Shown here in pieces: positions 38,894 to 54,667 of a stretch of 57,061 nucleotides of DNA. Numbering within the stretch: position 1 is the first letter of the stretch; each line of letters begins with the position of its first letter. This stretch comes from Bigelowiella natans CCMP2755 (Eukaryota > Cercozoa > Chlorarachniophyceae): positions 1-57,061 of the forward strand of contig ADNK01002694.1 in assembly GCA_000320545.1 (NCBI GenBank), in the 5' to 3' direction. The position numbers and the translations under genes were made by a program. A model generated the notes under the pieces. That model saw only the letters and a list, made by a program, of their open reading frames with translations. It did not search any database and was not told the DNA's origin.

Positions 38894-41300
38894 TGTGTCT
38901 GCAATGCAGCTAGCTAGCAGGCAATGCAATCAATCCGTCAACAAAACATCAAGACTGGCTGCTTCAGCGGCATTTTCAAAGTGTTTCGGACATTTCCGTG
39001 AACGCTTGGTGTGACCCGAAATCCCACATGCACTGTACTGCCTGTTCCTTTTCTTCACATTCATGCACATGCTGCTCTTGTAGCGACCTGGTTTGCGGCC
39101 AGATCGTTGCACCGTCCGTGGAACGGACACGTTCTGAGCTGGCTGCGATAGAGAGGCAAGCACCGTGTCTCCATCATCTTCCCTTTTTTTCTCTTTCCTC
39201 TCCGCTGCCAAGGATAGCAAAGTATTCGAAGTCAACCTCAAGGCCGACAACTGCACACCGGAGGAATCCATCCCAGACAAAGTGTCACGAACTCCATCCG
39301 CCAACGCATCAACGACGGTGTACAGGGTCATCGTTTTCGCCGCATACGCGCATATGTTGTCAAACTTGGCTCTCAGGTTGAGATATCTCTTTCTGGGGTC
39401 GATGCCGTCTGCAACACCACCATCCAAATCCCCAACCAAAAGCTCCCTGTCATGGTCCTCCTCATGGTCCTCATTCTCATCGACGTCGATGTCGACATCG
39501 CTGTCATCTTTAGAATCGATATTGGATTCGACATTGGATTCGACATTGGATTCGACATCTGACGTCAATTCTGAATAATTCCTCTCAACAGGCAGGGCAA
39601 ATGTTCGCTTCCACCTGTCAGCGAGCATCTTGTCGGAATAATTCAATTGGTTTTCATGGTCCAACACTTTCAGAATGTGCCTGCAGACGATACGATATGC
39701 AGTGTCTTCGTGACAAGAGCACTGCCACCCGGGATCATATCCATCCAAGGCCACGTTGCAGACGGTTACTGTTCTCTCGACCGGTTTTTCCCCATCACCA
39801 AGGTCTGTGCGATGACGCACCACGTAGCCATCAAACTTCTTTTCGACGTTGTATTCGACCTGGTAATTGCCTATCACACCAAACTGGGTCTTCAAACGTT
39901 CGACGGCCCAGTTCGAGTTTAGCCTGGCAGCTTCCTTCAAAAACACATTCTTACCAAGCCTCAGTTTCTTTTGGAGGATGTTCGTGGCGTTTTCATCTGC
40001 CTCCCTTTGTTCCTTGGCTCGCATGGAGCGATTGTGTCTTATGGTTGCAAAAAAATATTGCACAAGCGACAGCGTGCCATCATCTGTGAACAGATTGTAA
40101 GAGTCTATGGAGTTGTTCATCGACTCTGCTGCTGAGCTGTCATAGAATCCTAGGTTTATGTTCTTGTCGCGTTGATACTTGACGAACTCGGCGTCCCGTT
40201 GTTCCACGTATTCTTTGACCATGTTGACCTCGGCAGGAAAGTTCTCTTTGAAAGCATCCCACTTGCGCTTAAACTGAGCTTCAGATGAGGCATACAATAT
40301 TTTTTTTATCTCTCTGACGGCAGCGGTGCGGTAACGGCGGCCAGCGAGACGTTTACTGATATTTTGCCTCTTGTGCCTCAAACAGCGCTGGACCTTGGCA
40401 TCCTCAATTATTTCTGCCACCTTGTCTCCACTCACTCTGTCGTCCATTACGAAGGTGGGTTTCGGCAACATCCACGACCTTCTCTCGATGCCCATGATCG
40501 ATTGGATTTGCTTCAATATTTCTTGCATTGATTCTGTGGTGTCACCCACTGCCAAGGAATAAGCGATCGGCAACACCATCTTCTCTTCACTTATCACAGA
40601 TGGTATGAAGATGGAGAGATCATAGGCGACCCTCCCAGCCGCCCCGCCAAACATGACAACGTCAGCGAGCTTCCAAGCTCTTCGTATGTTGTCGCTGAAC
40701 ATCCATGTCACTCGCATCATCGTTCCGTCATCGTTCGTTGAAAATCTGAAAGAGACAGACGACACTGTCAGTATCACAAGTCAAATGATCATCATCTTTG
40801 TGTCCATTACCTGTACTTCACAACTCCTCGTTTCTGGTATCTGTGCAGCGCTTCTATCAACGCTTTCCCACCATCGCTATTGTATGCTATGTGAGCTAGT
40901 TCGCGCAGCAGTTCTTGCTCACGGGCCCGTGTCAGGCAAAGAGATTAAATCTTTGGGATCTGCGCTCTTTATCCGTTTATCCACCACAGCTTTTTTCACC
41001 CTTATGATCAAGTTGCGAATCTTCTCAGCTGATGTTCCCACCACCTTGTCATACCCGTTTCGAATGATCCAAGCACGGATTTGCCGGTATTTGAGATTAA
41101 ATTGAAGAAGGTCTGCCAACTTTTGCAACATAGGGGCCGATATTTTTTGGCCTCTCCTCTGGTCTATAATCCTTTTTCTTGCCTCGCTGCCCGCGTTGCA
41201 CCGCACCGTGTGCTGGAGAAAGCTTGAGTTCACCTTCTGCACACCCTCCTCAATTTCTGGGGAACACACCATCACACCACACATGATCAACAACATCACC

Positions 41301-41384
41301 AAAAACGTAGCTCTGACACTAAGCTAATCGGATGCAGACATGGAAATCTGGTACGGGAATCGAACCCGTGCCTCCGTTTGCTAC
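41301..41384 (-). tRNA. Circularly permuted tRNA-like sequence (possible pseudogene)
   Basis: On the minus strand the 3' half comes first: GTAGC, AAACG (anticodon stem), GAGGC (variable loop), ACGGG-TTCGATT-CCCGT (perfect T arm), ACCAGAT (acceptor). An 11-12-nt spacer follows, then the 5' half: ATCCGAT (acceptor), TA, GCTT-AGTGTCA-GAGC (perfect D stem), TA, CGTTT (anticodon stem, pairs fully with AAACG) and a T5 run. Joined, this gives four arms with anticodon loop TT-GTA-GC, i.e. GUA (Tyr). The defects are two A.C mismatches in the acceptor stem, two bases at position 26, and G19 missing. Permuted tRNA genes are established in red algae, some green algae and nucleomorphs. Here it lies in intron 1 of the transposase, next to a (GT)n tract. 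Confidence 0.4.
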
Positions 41385-41408
41385 ACACACACACACACAC
41401 ACACACAC
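41385..41408. repeat. (AC)n microsatellite
   Basis: AC run directly between the transposase donor site (41408) and the permuted-tRNA-like 3' half. Confidence 0.85.
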
Positions 41409-41908
41409 CTTTAATTCTGATTTTGAACTTACATCCGCACTTTAGCGATGTTCGATTTCTTTTCTGATTTGTTTTTCTTTTCCTGTTGTCCTTTTTTTTC
41501 TTTCCGAAACTGACGCACGTGAAAACGCTAAGTTGATCCTTTGGAGATCCATTTTGATATACTCTAAAGCCAGTTTCAGCTGCAAGGTCAGTAACCTTCT
41601 CTATCAACTCTTTTCTCGAGCAATATATTTTATTTCCGGCCTTGAATTCGTGCCATTTGTCCCCGTGCTCCCGCGTCCAATCATCATCCATAACATGAGC
41701 CATAACATCCTCTTCTGAGTCCTCCTGATCACTTGCCATGGTCACAAAGGCGAAATTGATAAGGAATTGAAAGCTCCGTTCCGTGCACTAAAATGTGATT
41801 TGGTGGAGGTCTAGAGGAGAGGTGAGAGGCGGGGGAGAGCGAGATGGGCAAGGGGATGGATGAGGGGCTCGAATGGATACATGTGCATGTATTTGAATCC
41901 GCTTATAA

Positions 41909-41957
41909 GTGCCCGGTATAAGCGGGTACTCTCGAGTACTCCCGGTTTTCATCTCCG
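41909..41957 (-). repeat. Right terminal inverted repeat
   Basis: The reverse complement reads CGGAGATGAAAACCGGGAGT, then ACTCGAGAGTACCCGCTTAT and ACCGGGCAC, matching the left copy at 37458-37520 in inverted orientation. Confidence 0.65.
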
Positions 41958-42030
41958 GGGAAACATTAGGCGGTGCATAAAGGCGTGGACGCATAACATT
42001 TCTCCATCAGACGCTTCAATGACAGCAAGA

Positions 42031-42186
42031 TCATTTCGGTTCACACCACCGAAGATGACGACATCGTGACTCTGCCGATTCTTTCTGCGGTGTGCCAAAC
42101 TGCGACTGTGCAGAGATGCTGGACATTGTAGCGGGGACAATGCTGGTGATGATCGTGAGGAGGGCGAGGAGAAGCTGCAACTTCAT
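42031..42186 (-). CDS. Short signal-peptide ORF or first exon
   Basis: ATG 42186 opens MKLQLLLALLTIITSIVPA, a clear signal peptide, followed by SAQSQFGTPQKESAESRC; 51 codons to TGA. It could be a small secreted peptide, or the first exon of a gene broken by the adjacent transposon: a second open frame (VVIFGGVNRNDLAVIEASDG) overlaps its end and runs toward the element. No family is recognised. Confidence 0.3.
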   Translation of the reverse strand: MKLQLLLALLTIITSIVPATMSSISAQSQFGTPQKESAESRCRHLRWCEPK

Positions 42187-42413
42187 TCATTTTGTCATGA
42201 GCAGGATTTCCTGATTTCTCAAGTCGCAGCGCGAAAATCCAGGGCCGTTTACCACAGTACTCTTTCTCCCGAGGAATTTTAAATAATTTGTCGGCAAGTT
42301 TTGAATTTTCCCCCAAGAGGATTTGAAAGAACAGAGAGGGGGGGACACGGCGGTTGAGGTCAACGAGCTCACACCTTTGCTCATAGTGCATCAGAGCACG
42401 CTATTGGCAGCAA

Positions 42414-43477
42414 ATGGGGGCCGTTCTAATCGGAAGGATCAAACCGCTCGAAGCGTTATGTCTCCTCGCCGTAGCCCTGGCAAGCATCCAAGGTACATGC
42501 GCCCCAAATGATGAGCACAAAAAGAGATAGAATGTAAAATCAGTACTGCATTCTACAGGTGTATCGTCGAGAAGTGGAGCTGTTAAAGCGAACCGTAGTA
42601 TGACGGGTGAAGTATCAGGTGAGGAATCAGCAACGATAAAGCTAACGAAGAGCAAAATTGATAGAGGCGTATCTTCAAGCATGCATGATGATATTTCTGT
42701 ACCCAAAACAGAGAATTCCGACTCCAGATCTTTTGCTATAGAGGCCACCGAACAGAAAAACGTTACCTGGGGTCTCAGGAAGTCGGACGGGTATTATCGT
42801 GCGAGTGTGTCCAGAGATTTTATAAGTTTTTCTCTGAAAAAGTGTTCGAGTATTGTAAAACATTTGTTCATGGATTGATCATATTGAAATATCTCAAAAA
42901 TCGAAGTGAGGGGACCCTTAAATAATTAAGCATATTGATTTCATATATCCTAACACTGTAACGACAATGATATATAACTAACAGGTCGGTCACCGAGGTA
43001 AATGGATCCTTCTTAGAGATGTCCTCTGGAGTGGGGGAAGAATTAAAGTAAATCTTTTGCATATATTTTAATTAATTCTTCATGCTTGAGAGCATGACTA
43101 GAAAGACACAACGATGCACCATCATGGTCATATGATGATTGCTAGTTGGAATGACTCGCTTCAGCTCTCCGCTAAGTAACTCAATCCCAAATATTGCTTT
43201 CGGATCGTAATTGATCATAATCGATCATAATCGATATGAACGGGGACATGTCACCATAGAATGTGTGATGTGTGGCCACTTCACAAAATTTCCATAGAGA
43301 AATTAGCAATCGAAGCGTCTTGAGTACCATCGCTACCACACACCACAAACCGATTTTTTTTCCTCTCTTGACCTCGCTCAGGGAATGCAAGACTTGTGTT
43401 TTCGTCTTGGAAAGGATTAAGAAGGTATAATTCTATAAATATACATACAAGATAGTATAATTCTAATGTGTATACTA

Positions 43478-43553
<76 letters not shown>

Positions 43554-43807
43554 TAACAACAAACTGTATTTATGCTGCTCTAGTTATAAGGGGATGATAA
43601 CGATAGCGATGCTGCTGCGCTGCTGATGGTCGTTTTATGGATTTGTCTCACTCACATTTTGCTTGTACCATGAAAGGGCACCAATATGATTCTCCCTGCG
43701 ATATGCTCCGAGATCTATGAAAAGTACCCTAAAGACTACGGAACGGTCAACCATACAACACTCATACACAACTGTTTGTATGGTAAAGAGCAAACTAAAT
43801 TGCATAT

Positions 43808-43888
<81 letters not shown>

Positions 43889-44212
43889 CTTATATTTGTA
43901 CATATATCTCTGTGTGTGTGCGTATGCTCCAAAACACATTGGTTCTGATGACTACTACTTCACAGTGTCATCAAGTCCTGAACGCACTGACAGTCAATGG
44001 AGGAAACATACGGTAAATGCACCGCAATGTAACCTAAATGGCCGTGGCTGTCTCTATATGAATGCATCGAATCTAAAAACGTGCATGACTTTCATCTCTG
44101 ACCCGCTTCCCCATGATTAGGTACTGGTTGTTCGAAGGCTGTTATAAATACGAGATATATCAAGCAAAGGAATGGGTTAGTGTCAATTCCCGAATAAAAA
44201 TAGCTCATATAC

Positions 44213-44273
<61 letters not shown>

Positions 44274-44889
44274 CCCGCCCCCCTCCCTTTCTCTCTCTCT
44301 CCCTCTCTCTGTGTGTATCGCATACGTGCGGAGAAGCTCCTCACAATAGATGACAATAGATTCCTATCAATGTCCAAGATATCTTTAAGTCAGCGTGCAC
44401 ACTCCCCACTATGCAGCAGTCTCCTCATCCTCGTCCTCACCATCACTCTTAATCTACCACCAGATAAAGCCGTGCCCGTCTCATGTGATGTGTTCGGCCC
44501 TCAAAATGCTGGACGATAAGGAGTTCTGTAAGCCGGTATGGAACGCAACAATCAGCAACAAAACACCTGCCTGCTTCACAATTTCGAAGAAGAAAAGAAC
44601 AACGGGGGAAGTTCCTCGTGAGATTTGTCCGTGCAGCAGGACAAAATTTGATAATGAGTTTTTAGGCTGCAGACGTGTAAGGAAATTTTCCTTCTTGTTC
44701 TTGGCCGAAACCCCAACCTTGATTCTATGTTGAGAGAAGGGACTGTTGATATTATTGATATCATGGAATACTACGGGAATTTTAATGAAATGTTTCACAC
44801 ATTCGCCTTACCCAGTTCGTTACTTGGTGCCTCCATTTTTGAAAAATATTTCTTTTTTGCAGATGAAGATGGAAGATCCATTCAAGTAA
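42414..44889 (+). CDS. Secreted saposin-like cysteine-rich protein
   Basis: Eight exons in phase: 42414-42492, 42559-42790, 43382-43424, 43677-43745, 43966-44012, 44121-44175, 44464-44676, 44863-44889; 254 aa. Exon 1 is a signal peptide (LEALCLLAVALASIQG). A Ser-rich, glycosylatable spacer of about 75 residues follows, then a saposin-B-like segment: ECKTCVFVLERIKK, GTNMILPAICSEIYEKYPKD, YGTCHQVLNALTVNG, YWLFEGCYKYEIYQ, KPCPSHVMCSALKML. The CxxC start, the C(x13)C middle and the C(x5)C close match the SapB cysteine order, with one extra Cys. Saposin-like proteins bind or perturb lipids; the substrate here is unknown. The C-terminal region adds further Cys (EFCKP, ICPCSR). The exon 43966-44012 was chosen because it alone reconciles the phases on both sides. 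Confidence 0.6.
43480..43553. repeat. (CA)n(TA)n microsatellite
   Basis: CA then TA dinucleotides in the intron after exon 43382-43424. Confidence 0.9.
43810..43886. repeat. (AC)n(TA)n microsatellite
   Basis: A second CA/TA compound repeat in the next intron, same order and similar length as that at 43480-43553. Confidence 0.9.
44214..44312. repeat. (CT)n microsatellite
   Basis: Pyrimidine run in the intron before exon 44464-44676. Confidence 0.85.
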
Positions 44890-45896
44890 ACCTAGGGCGA
44901 TGTAGAACGGTGGTAGAACACGGAGGGCATGCTGCGTGCACACGCACGTCCATGCAAAGTTGCGTTCACATGCCCTGATTCATCCACAAATGCACACATG
45001 TGCATGTGCTGCGATATCTTCCTGAATGCGTGTGTGTATATGTGCATGATTGCCAGCTTCTGTCTAGATGCATCGCAGGCAAGCAGCAAGCGCTGCGATG
45101 CAGTCATTTTCGTCGCCGCAGTTCGCATGCACGTCTAGACGCATGGGGTGTCGCAGCGCGCGTCTAGGTGTGTTGAACAATGCAAGCATTGCGTGAAGAC
45201 GAGAAGGAAATTAGAGAGGAAATGCAGGTGATGAATCCATGGTGCACAGCGAATCGCTGCACGCATCCGAAAGTTTGCATCTGGACAATGATAGACATGC
45301 AATACAATACACATATATATAATATATATAGTGTATTGCTGTGTCTATTATGACACAAGTGCATTGTGTCATGTCAGCACACTTGCTGTGTTTTGCGTGC
45401 ACACACGCATTGCCACTCCTGGACTCATTGACAAACGTGATCGAAACGGGAAGATGTGATGCTCAAAAAATGTTTTGGAGAACGGTGACACTATGCCTGC
45501 ACACTTGCATTGTTGGGAATTCCTCTCCGCTCTGCTGTTGCACTTCAACATGCCCGACAAACTAGCTGGGCCTTCTTGTGTCCCTCGGATTGTGGATCTG
45601 ATGAATGGGTTTGAACCAGCATGACAATGTGTAGAAGAACTAGGAGAATTCTCGAGAATATGCTTGTCGTCTTCACTGATCGACCTGGGTTTGTTCCACC
45701 GTGATGATTTGCTTGAATTCGGGCTAAATAATCCACATGTCTTATGTCGTCCTTGTTGATCGGCCTGTTTTTTGTCCAGTTTCGACAGCTGAAATGCCCC
45801 CTTCGGCTGCCTCAAAACTCAACGCCTCGTTTTTTTGTTAGCTCGGGTGGCTTCGGCTGAGGGTCCAAACTCAAACAGGGGAGGAGCGCAAGGACA
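44890..45896. other. Intergenic spacer
   Basis: Palindrome-rich first half (GCATGC, CTAGACGC), no microsatellites, no supported gene. It precedes the seven-helix-type gene. Confidence 0.5.
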
Positions 45897-47663
45897 ATGA
45901 CGTACAATCTCGAATGGGTGGTGAGCGATACTTTGAAGGCCACCATCGCCCTCGGGCAGCTTGGATTCTCGATCACACAGTTATACACTGGGGCTTCACA
46001 CAAAACTCTCGATGTTGTCCGGTACGGAAACATCGTGGCTTCTGTTTTCCTTCTTGCCACTATGCTGGTAATGCATCGTAGCTACGGTCCTTTTCAGAAC
46101 GCTATTCCTGGTCTGAATATTTGAATATGTGTGATGTCGCAGCTCGCTCACGAGCCAGTATTTATCAACTGGCAAGCTTACCTTATCTCGAATACTCTTT
46201 TCATGACGACGTGCCTGAACCTATTTTTGGTATGTCACTTTCTCAGCCTACAAAAATGATAGAGGAGAAAAAAATAATCTCGTGATTATCTTCAGCCCTT
46301 GCTGTTGTGCTGTTGTCGATGCAACAATGTTGTATTTACACACACGTGGACTCTATTTTGATATACATACAGAGTTTTATTGAATATTATGGTGGTAAAT
46401 AATATCAGCTCGAATTTCGTCCTAAATTTCATATATATTCCCATCTAATATATCTTTGTATATCTTGATTGTCTTATTTTCATATAGTTCCTTACGGTTA
46501 TCATCACCGACTCATTGTATACTGCTTCCAGGTGAAGTCTACATATTACAACTTCCCCAATTTTAAAATTTGAAGTTCAAGCATACTTAATTCAATTGAT
46601 TCGTACTTAAGCTTGCGTGATCTCATAGATTCAAAGAACATCGACTTCCTCACTTTTCCAAAGCTATACTAGCCGGTAATAGTTGAAAATATGTAACATT
46701 GTGCTTTCGAGCAGCATGCGTGTTGGACGTTGCGATGTATTTGATTGATCTGTGCTGTCCTTTTTTCTGTAGTGATCGTGGGAGCTGATCTTCTCATGGC
46801 TACTTCCACAATCGGTAACTTTCAGTTATGAATATTAAATCATAACATAGCCACTGCCATATTCTCCTCATCGTTCTTGGTCTCTCTTAGTCGCGCTAGC
46901 AAATGATAGCCTCGCCTTCAGTGCGCTACGCATACTTTCCATCTCGATTGGGAGTCTCTTCGCCGGCGTTCTTTACTTGTATTCTCTGTTGAAGCTGAAG
47001 GCACTTCTAGAGGGGTCGCGAGCGGCCTTGAACCTCGATGCTACCACTAGCCATCGTCGGGGAGGGAAGAATACGAACACAAATGACGACGAAGATGATG
47101 GCCATGCCCACACGATGAAATTAGGCAACAACTATGAATATGCAAGGAGCGAGTCCCCTGTCTATTCTACCGATACTACCCAAGGAGGTTTCGCTTCTGC
47201 AGGGGTCTTGAACGTCATGAATCACCAGACGAATGCCAACTTCTCGAGCTGCAATGTCGCAAACGGGGGTGGCGGTGAGACGAAGGAGCCTGAGACAAAA
47301 TGTCGAATCAGTCCCTCGGTCTGTCAGCCGCAGAGCCATAATCACAAACATCATCAACAGGCGCAGAAAGAGGTCGCCGAACTGCATTTACCAACTGTTG
47401 GTCAACAGCTAGACCGAGAAAGCCGCTTTCTTGCTCGACTAAGAAGCATCATTAGGATAGGGGTTCTGGTGATCTTTATTGCCTTTGCCCTTCCTTTATG
47501 GCATTCAGTGACGCAATTCATGAGTTCAATGGAATTGTCTTATTCAGAGAGACTTCAGGAGGAAAACGACAACTACAGCGTACTGGAGGATGCAACGTTA
47601 TACTTTTTCTTGGTCTGCCTTGGGTATTTGCAATTCTATCTTTGGTCTGGCTCGAAGAAATGA
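45897..47663 (+). CDS. Seven-helix-type membrane protein, unknown family
   Basis: Six exons in phase: 45897-46067, 46143-46229, 46488-46531, 46629-46675, 46773-46814, 46891-47663; 387 aa from ATG 45897 (context ACAATGA). Hydrophobic segments: LKATIALGQLGFSITQL, IVASVFLLATMLL, INWQAYLISNTLFM with CLNLFLFLTVIIT, AILAVIVGADLLMATSTIVA, ILSISIGSLFAGVLYLYSL, then, after a hydrophilic His/Asn-rich loop of about 150 residues, IRIGVLVIFIAFALPLW and LYFFLVCLGYLQFYLW. Seven helices are plausible, with a long loop before the last two. GPCR-like or TOM1/THH1-like families come to mind, but I see no diagnostic motif. The 47-nt exon at 46629-46675 is required to reconcile phases and fills a helix. Confidence 0.6.
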
Positions 47664-48936
47664 ATGAACATAAACACTCTAGCAAGGCTATTGCATAATA
47701 AATCCTTGCTCATTTACAAATATTTTGCTGACGTTATTACTTGTTATGCAGCGCAGGCTAGCAGGCACATCTACACATCTAGCACTTGCTAGCTCATAGC
47801 GTACGCATGCATGCACGTGCAGCAACGTGATGCGTGGACAAACAATGACGAGCATCGCCTTGCAATGCACTAGTGCACGCCAGATCTTGATGTTCGAAGA
47901 TTATAATTCTTCAACGCAATGTACGTACATGCTTCTAACGCAGATCTACATCTACTTTAGTAGTTTATGCAACGAATGTCATCTTTTCTTGTTATGATTG
48001 TCATGCAACCTGATATATCATCGTGCAGCGCATGCTCTGGTTAGACAGGCGCATTTTATTCACATCTAGACATCATACGAGCTCGGTTGTTTATGTGTCT
48101 TTGGTAAAATATTGAACTCGGCGTATTAGCGAAGAATTGTTAATTTACTAACGCTATTGATGGCCAATTCTGGTGGAATGTGTGTAAAAGCAAGCTCCAC
48201 CGATGACAGTCATCTCCGCCTGTTAAGACTCAACATCAGCTAAAACGCATAATCGTTGGGATTCAGCACGAGCGTGTATTAAATTATGAGAAGACCTTCA
48301 TAGTACAGGAATGACTCAACTCTACCGCTCTGCTGTGATGATTATTTCGAGGTTTGATGCCGAGAAGTTCGGGTAAACTTTAGTGTGGCCGCTGATCGTA
48401 GGTGCAACACATTACAATCCGTTCGCAAACGCGAGAAAAGGAACGAGCGGCACAATGCACTCTCCTTGGCTAGCTTGTTCATCCATTGCCTCCCTGTGTA
48501 GCCGGAGCTTCGAGTGCTCTCATAAATATGTAGTCTTATTTTCAAACCATGTATATCGTACATAAACCTCAGATATTCTCCATGACAATGCCAATATCAC
48601 TTGGGGTCTTCCAAATATGAGCGATCTACGATGGTAGTTTCTTCGAAAGAAAACGGCCCAAAACCACCAATAGAGAATTTGGGTGCAGGTGGACCGCGAC
48701 AAGAAGAAAGTCGGGGTTTTCTGGTTTTTTCCATGTCGCACACCGATTTTCTGAGGGCATCGGGCTGGTGCAGTCGTTTCGAGAAAAGTCGCGAAAATAA
48801 GTTCTGAAAAAATAAAATTATTTTCTTTAAAAGTGCGGCTATTGATTAGATTCAAATTTGAAATCAGCCTCACTGAATCAACCCATCCCACCAGCCCGCC
48901 CCCCTCACCCATTCTCACTTCCTCTATCCAAATACA
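47664..48936. other. Intergenic spacer
   Basis: Palindrome-rich to about 48070, then ordinary AT-rich sequence leading to the next gene. A run of basic short ORFs in both directions shows no domain. Confidence 0.5.
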
Positions 48937-53457
<4,521 letters not shown>

Positions 53458-54667
53458 TGAGTGGAAACAAGTTTCCAGCTGGCACGTGTACGCACGATGA
53501 CGTTGGCGGGGAATAAGTCCCTGAAATAGACACGGAAGAAGCCCAGAATACACTGCACGTCATGTCATCTCCATTTTTTTGTAAAATGCGTAGTACGGCC
53601 GGCCTTTTCTATAAGTGAATGATGCATTTTTTAAAGAAATTAGTAAAGCGGAAATCGATGCACCGATTATTGTCGTGCCTGCCATGTGATGTTATTATTA
53701 GCTGGCTGAATGCACTCGCCGACTTTCGAACGCCAACAATGACATGACTAAGTCTCCAGATAGCAGACCCCACGTACACAGCAGCTAACTAGCCCGCATG
53801 CATCTGTTGATGTAGGCAGAGCATGCATTCTACGTGCAGCTAGAGCATAGCGTCGCATATGCTATGTGCATTTAATAACATGTTTAACAAATAACTGTAG
53901 AAACGATGTACACATCTTGTCTATTGCAATATGTAGCATTGTTCGCATGTGGTCGTCGATCACTATTGTGTTGTGGATCACATTGATTATAGCGTATACG
54001 TACACGCACGTAGCGCGTTGTGCGCAGATTTTGGTGCCTATGGTGTTTGTCTATGTGTACATTCACAAGCTAGCAAGTTAGATACCAAGCCATCGATCCA
54101 CGCCATACGTCCGTACATATGTGCGCATCATCTACTGCGTGACGTAGGATATTGCAACCGTATACGCGCGTAATAAAGCTACACCACATGTCATGTAGTT
54201 GTAGATGTGAACGACATGCACGCGCTCATTTTGTTAGCACCTGGCTTTGCGCTTGTGCTCCGCAATGTGTAAATGACATGCTAGCAGCATAGCACAGTAG
54301 TTTGCGTATAGATGCACAGGCTGCGACGCACGAATTTGTTAATTATTGTTATTAGATGCGCACAGCCCGTGTACATAACCTTTGTCAACAAAGATACGTA
54401 CGTAGCAGTCAGCATGTAGCACAAGGCTCGTGCTTATTATTTAAGCTGTGGCTATAATGCTATATGGCTAGAGACTATAAGTCTCTATTGTATATGATAG
54501 ACGAGCGTCATGAGATCGTCTGCTGATGTCAAAAATACGTGTGCACATTTCTTACATGCTATATGTACGCACATAGCGCTCTGTCTCTTACACTACATTA
54601 CTGCAGCACCACGTATTATGCTGCATGTGCATATTAAACATGGTAAATTATAATGACTTGTCATCGT
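53458..54667. other. Convergent intergenic spacer
   Basis: Between two convergent genes. It is rich in CTAG, GCTAGC, TACGTAC and CGCGCG words, free of microsatellites, and has no supported gene. Confidence 0.55.

Larger units (their letters stand above)
38930..41739 (-). pseudogene. MULE-type transposase, frameshifted, with SWIM motif
   Basis: Exons (minus): 41409-41739 from ATG 41739, 40811-41256, 38930-40745. The first carries a FAR1/FLYWCH-like zinc motif (LKCGCKFKI). The second encodes a helical region ending in ELLRELAHIAYNSDGG and ALHRYQKRGVVKYR. The third has the MULE core (FSTNDDGTMMRVTWMFSDN ... PKPTFVMDDRV ... RCLRHKRQN ... AAESMNNSIDSYN), a SWIM zinc finger (CSCHEDTAYRIVCRH) and a degenerate zinc knuckle (YSACGISGHTKRSRKC, first Cys replaced by Tyr). 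In the second exon one surplus base near 40926 (GGGCCC) shifts the frame and creates a TGA at 40919. The usual first catalytic Asp position reads FGG rather than D-G-T. An acidic DVESNVESNVESN repeat follows the SWIM motif. It is probably inactive. Confidence 0.75.
37458..41957. mobile_element. Mutator-like (MULE) DNA transposon with inverted termini and cargo
   Basis: The two ends carry matching inverted repeats: inward from the left, CGGAGAAACCGGGAGTACTC then GAGAGTACCC and GCTTGCACCGGGCAC; inward from the right (reverse complement), CGGAGATGAAAACCGGGAGT then ACTCGAGAGTACCCGCTTAT and ACCGGGCAC. Between them, left to right, lie a heat-shock-element-like array, a VTC-domain remnant, and a MULE-type transposase gene whose intron holds a permuted-tRNA-like sequence. 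Length is about 4.5 kb. A convincing 9-bp target duplication was not found. The exact termini are approximate. Confidence 0.6.

Noticed and set aside
43677-43790. Longer version of the saposin-gene exon using the donor at TATG|GTAAAG
   Set aside because: It would force the next exon into a frame that destroys the YWLFEGCYKYE segment, while the shorter exon plus 43966-44012 keeps all phases.
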